NCBI RefSeq assembly: GCF_964187635.1
Contig: NZ_CAXLMO010000050.1
Span: 1-6,431, forward strand
Direction of reading: 5' to 3'
Source of the DNA: Seribacter sulfatis
Lineage (GTDB): Bacteria; Verrucomicrobiota; Verrucomicrobiia; Opitutales; Seribacteraceae
Length of the DNA stretch: 6,431 nt
Part shown: piece after piece, positions 6,289 to 6,431 of the stretch
Position numbering within the stretch: the first letter of the stretch is position 1
Layout: every line of letters starts with the position of its first letter
Notes under the pieces: model-generated
The model's database searches: none
Told to the model about the DNA's origin: nothing
The model's input: the letters and a program-made list of their open reading frames with translations, nothing else
Made by a program: the position numbers and the translations under genes

Positions 6289-6431
6289 ACAGGGTTAACG
6301 TTCCTGTGGAATGGGCGAATGTTTCATCTTCCACTTCCAATTGATTCAGGATCGAAAGATAGAGGTTGGATAAAGGAATTCGTTTATTTTTGGCTCCCGG
6401 CATCGCTACATGCGAACCAGTTTGGTAGCCC
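6287..6431 (-). CDS. DUF1552 family protein, C-terminal end (partial)
   Basis: The gene enters from the right edge, and only its last 47 codons and the TAG at 6287-6289 are visible. The end reads KNKRIPLSNLYLSILNQL, then HSTGTLTL. This matches the typical C-terminus of DUF1552 proteins: a PLSNL(F/Y) helix naming the last strand region, a short acidic stretch, and a DSTGTL-like end. DUF1552 proteins are large exported proteins of unknown activity that commonly sit next to the DUF1592-type cytochromes, as here, which strengthens the call. The gap to the next start codon is 13 bases, so the two form an operon with this gene first. The bulk of the protein, including any signal peptide, is outside the window. 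Confidence 0.8.
   Translation of the reverse strand, partial: GYQTGSHVAMPGAKNKRIPLSNLYLSILNQLEVEDETFAHSTGTLTL

Overview
The window looks like a chromosomal segment from a PVC-superphylum bacterium, most likely Verrucomicrobiota, with Planctomycetota as the alternative. The main evidence is the right-hand third: a large exported protein with the planctomycete-type cytochrome c / DUF1587 / DUF1595 / DUF1592 / DUF1588 / DUF1585 layout, preceded by the tail of a DUF1552 protein and followed by a sulfatase remnant. This combination is characteristic of PVC genomes. Moderate GC and the lack of clear Shine-Dalgarno sites before some genes fit that placement. The phylum call is inference.

Left part (3-1385, + strand). 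The end of a HAD-superfamily hydrolase enters from the left edge and is broken by an apparent one-base frameshift near 236-243. It ends in a hairpin that contains its stop codon. A very AT-rich intergenic region follows (541-600 has only 6 G/C in 60 bases). Then comes a compact two-gene unit: a four-helix DUF2975 membrane protein and a 73-residue Xre/Cro-type DNA-binding protein. This is the same pairing as YoaS/YozG of Bacillus subtilis. A perfect 19-bp inverted repeat lies over the start codon of the membrane-protein gene and is a good candidate operator for the small regulator.

Centre (1471-3135, + strand). One gene encodes a 554-residue exported protein of unknown function, with a signal peptide and what looks like a diverged internal duplication. 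The 244 bases after it hold an imperfect long hairpin and no supported gene.

Right part (3380-6431, - strand). Transcription runs right to left. The tail of a DUF1552 protein (47 codons visible) is followed after 13 bases by the 870-residue two-haem cytochrome-like protein, whose ribosome-binding site overlaps the DUF1552 stop codon. Two bases after the cytochrome stop begins the C-terminal tail of a sulfatase without its catalytic part and with an apparent frameshift. It is probably the leftover of a deletion.

Taken together, the right half looks like part of a locus for polysaccharide or sulfated-glycan breakdown, which is the usual setting of these families. The left half is a small regulatory membrane-protein module. 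I found no CRISPR array, tRNA, rRNA or intact mobile element. The least described parts are the 554-residue exported protein, the start-codon inverted repeat and the sulfatase scar.
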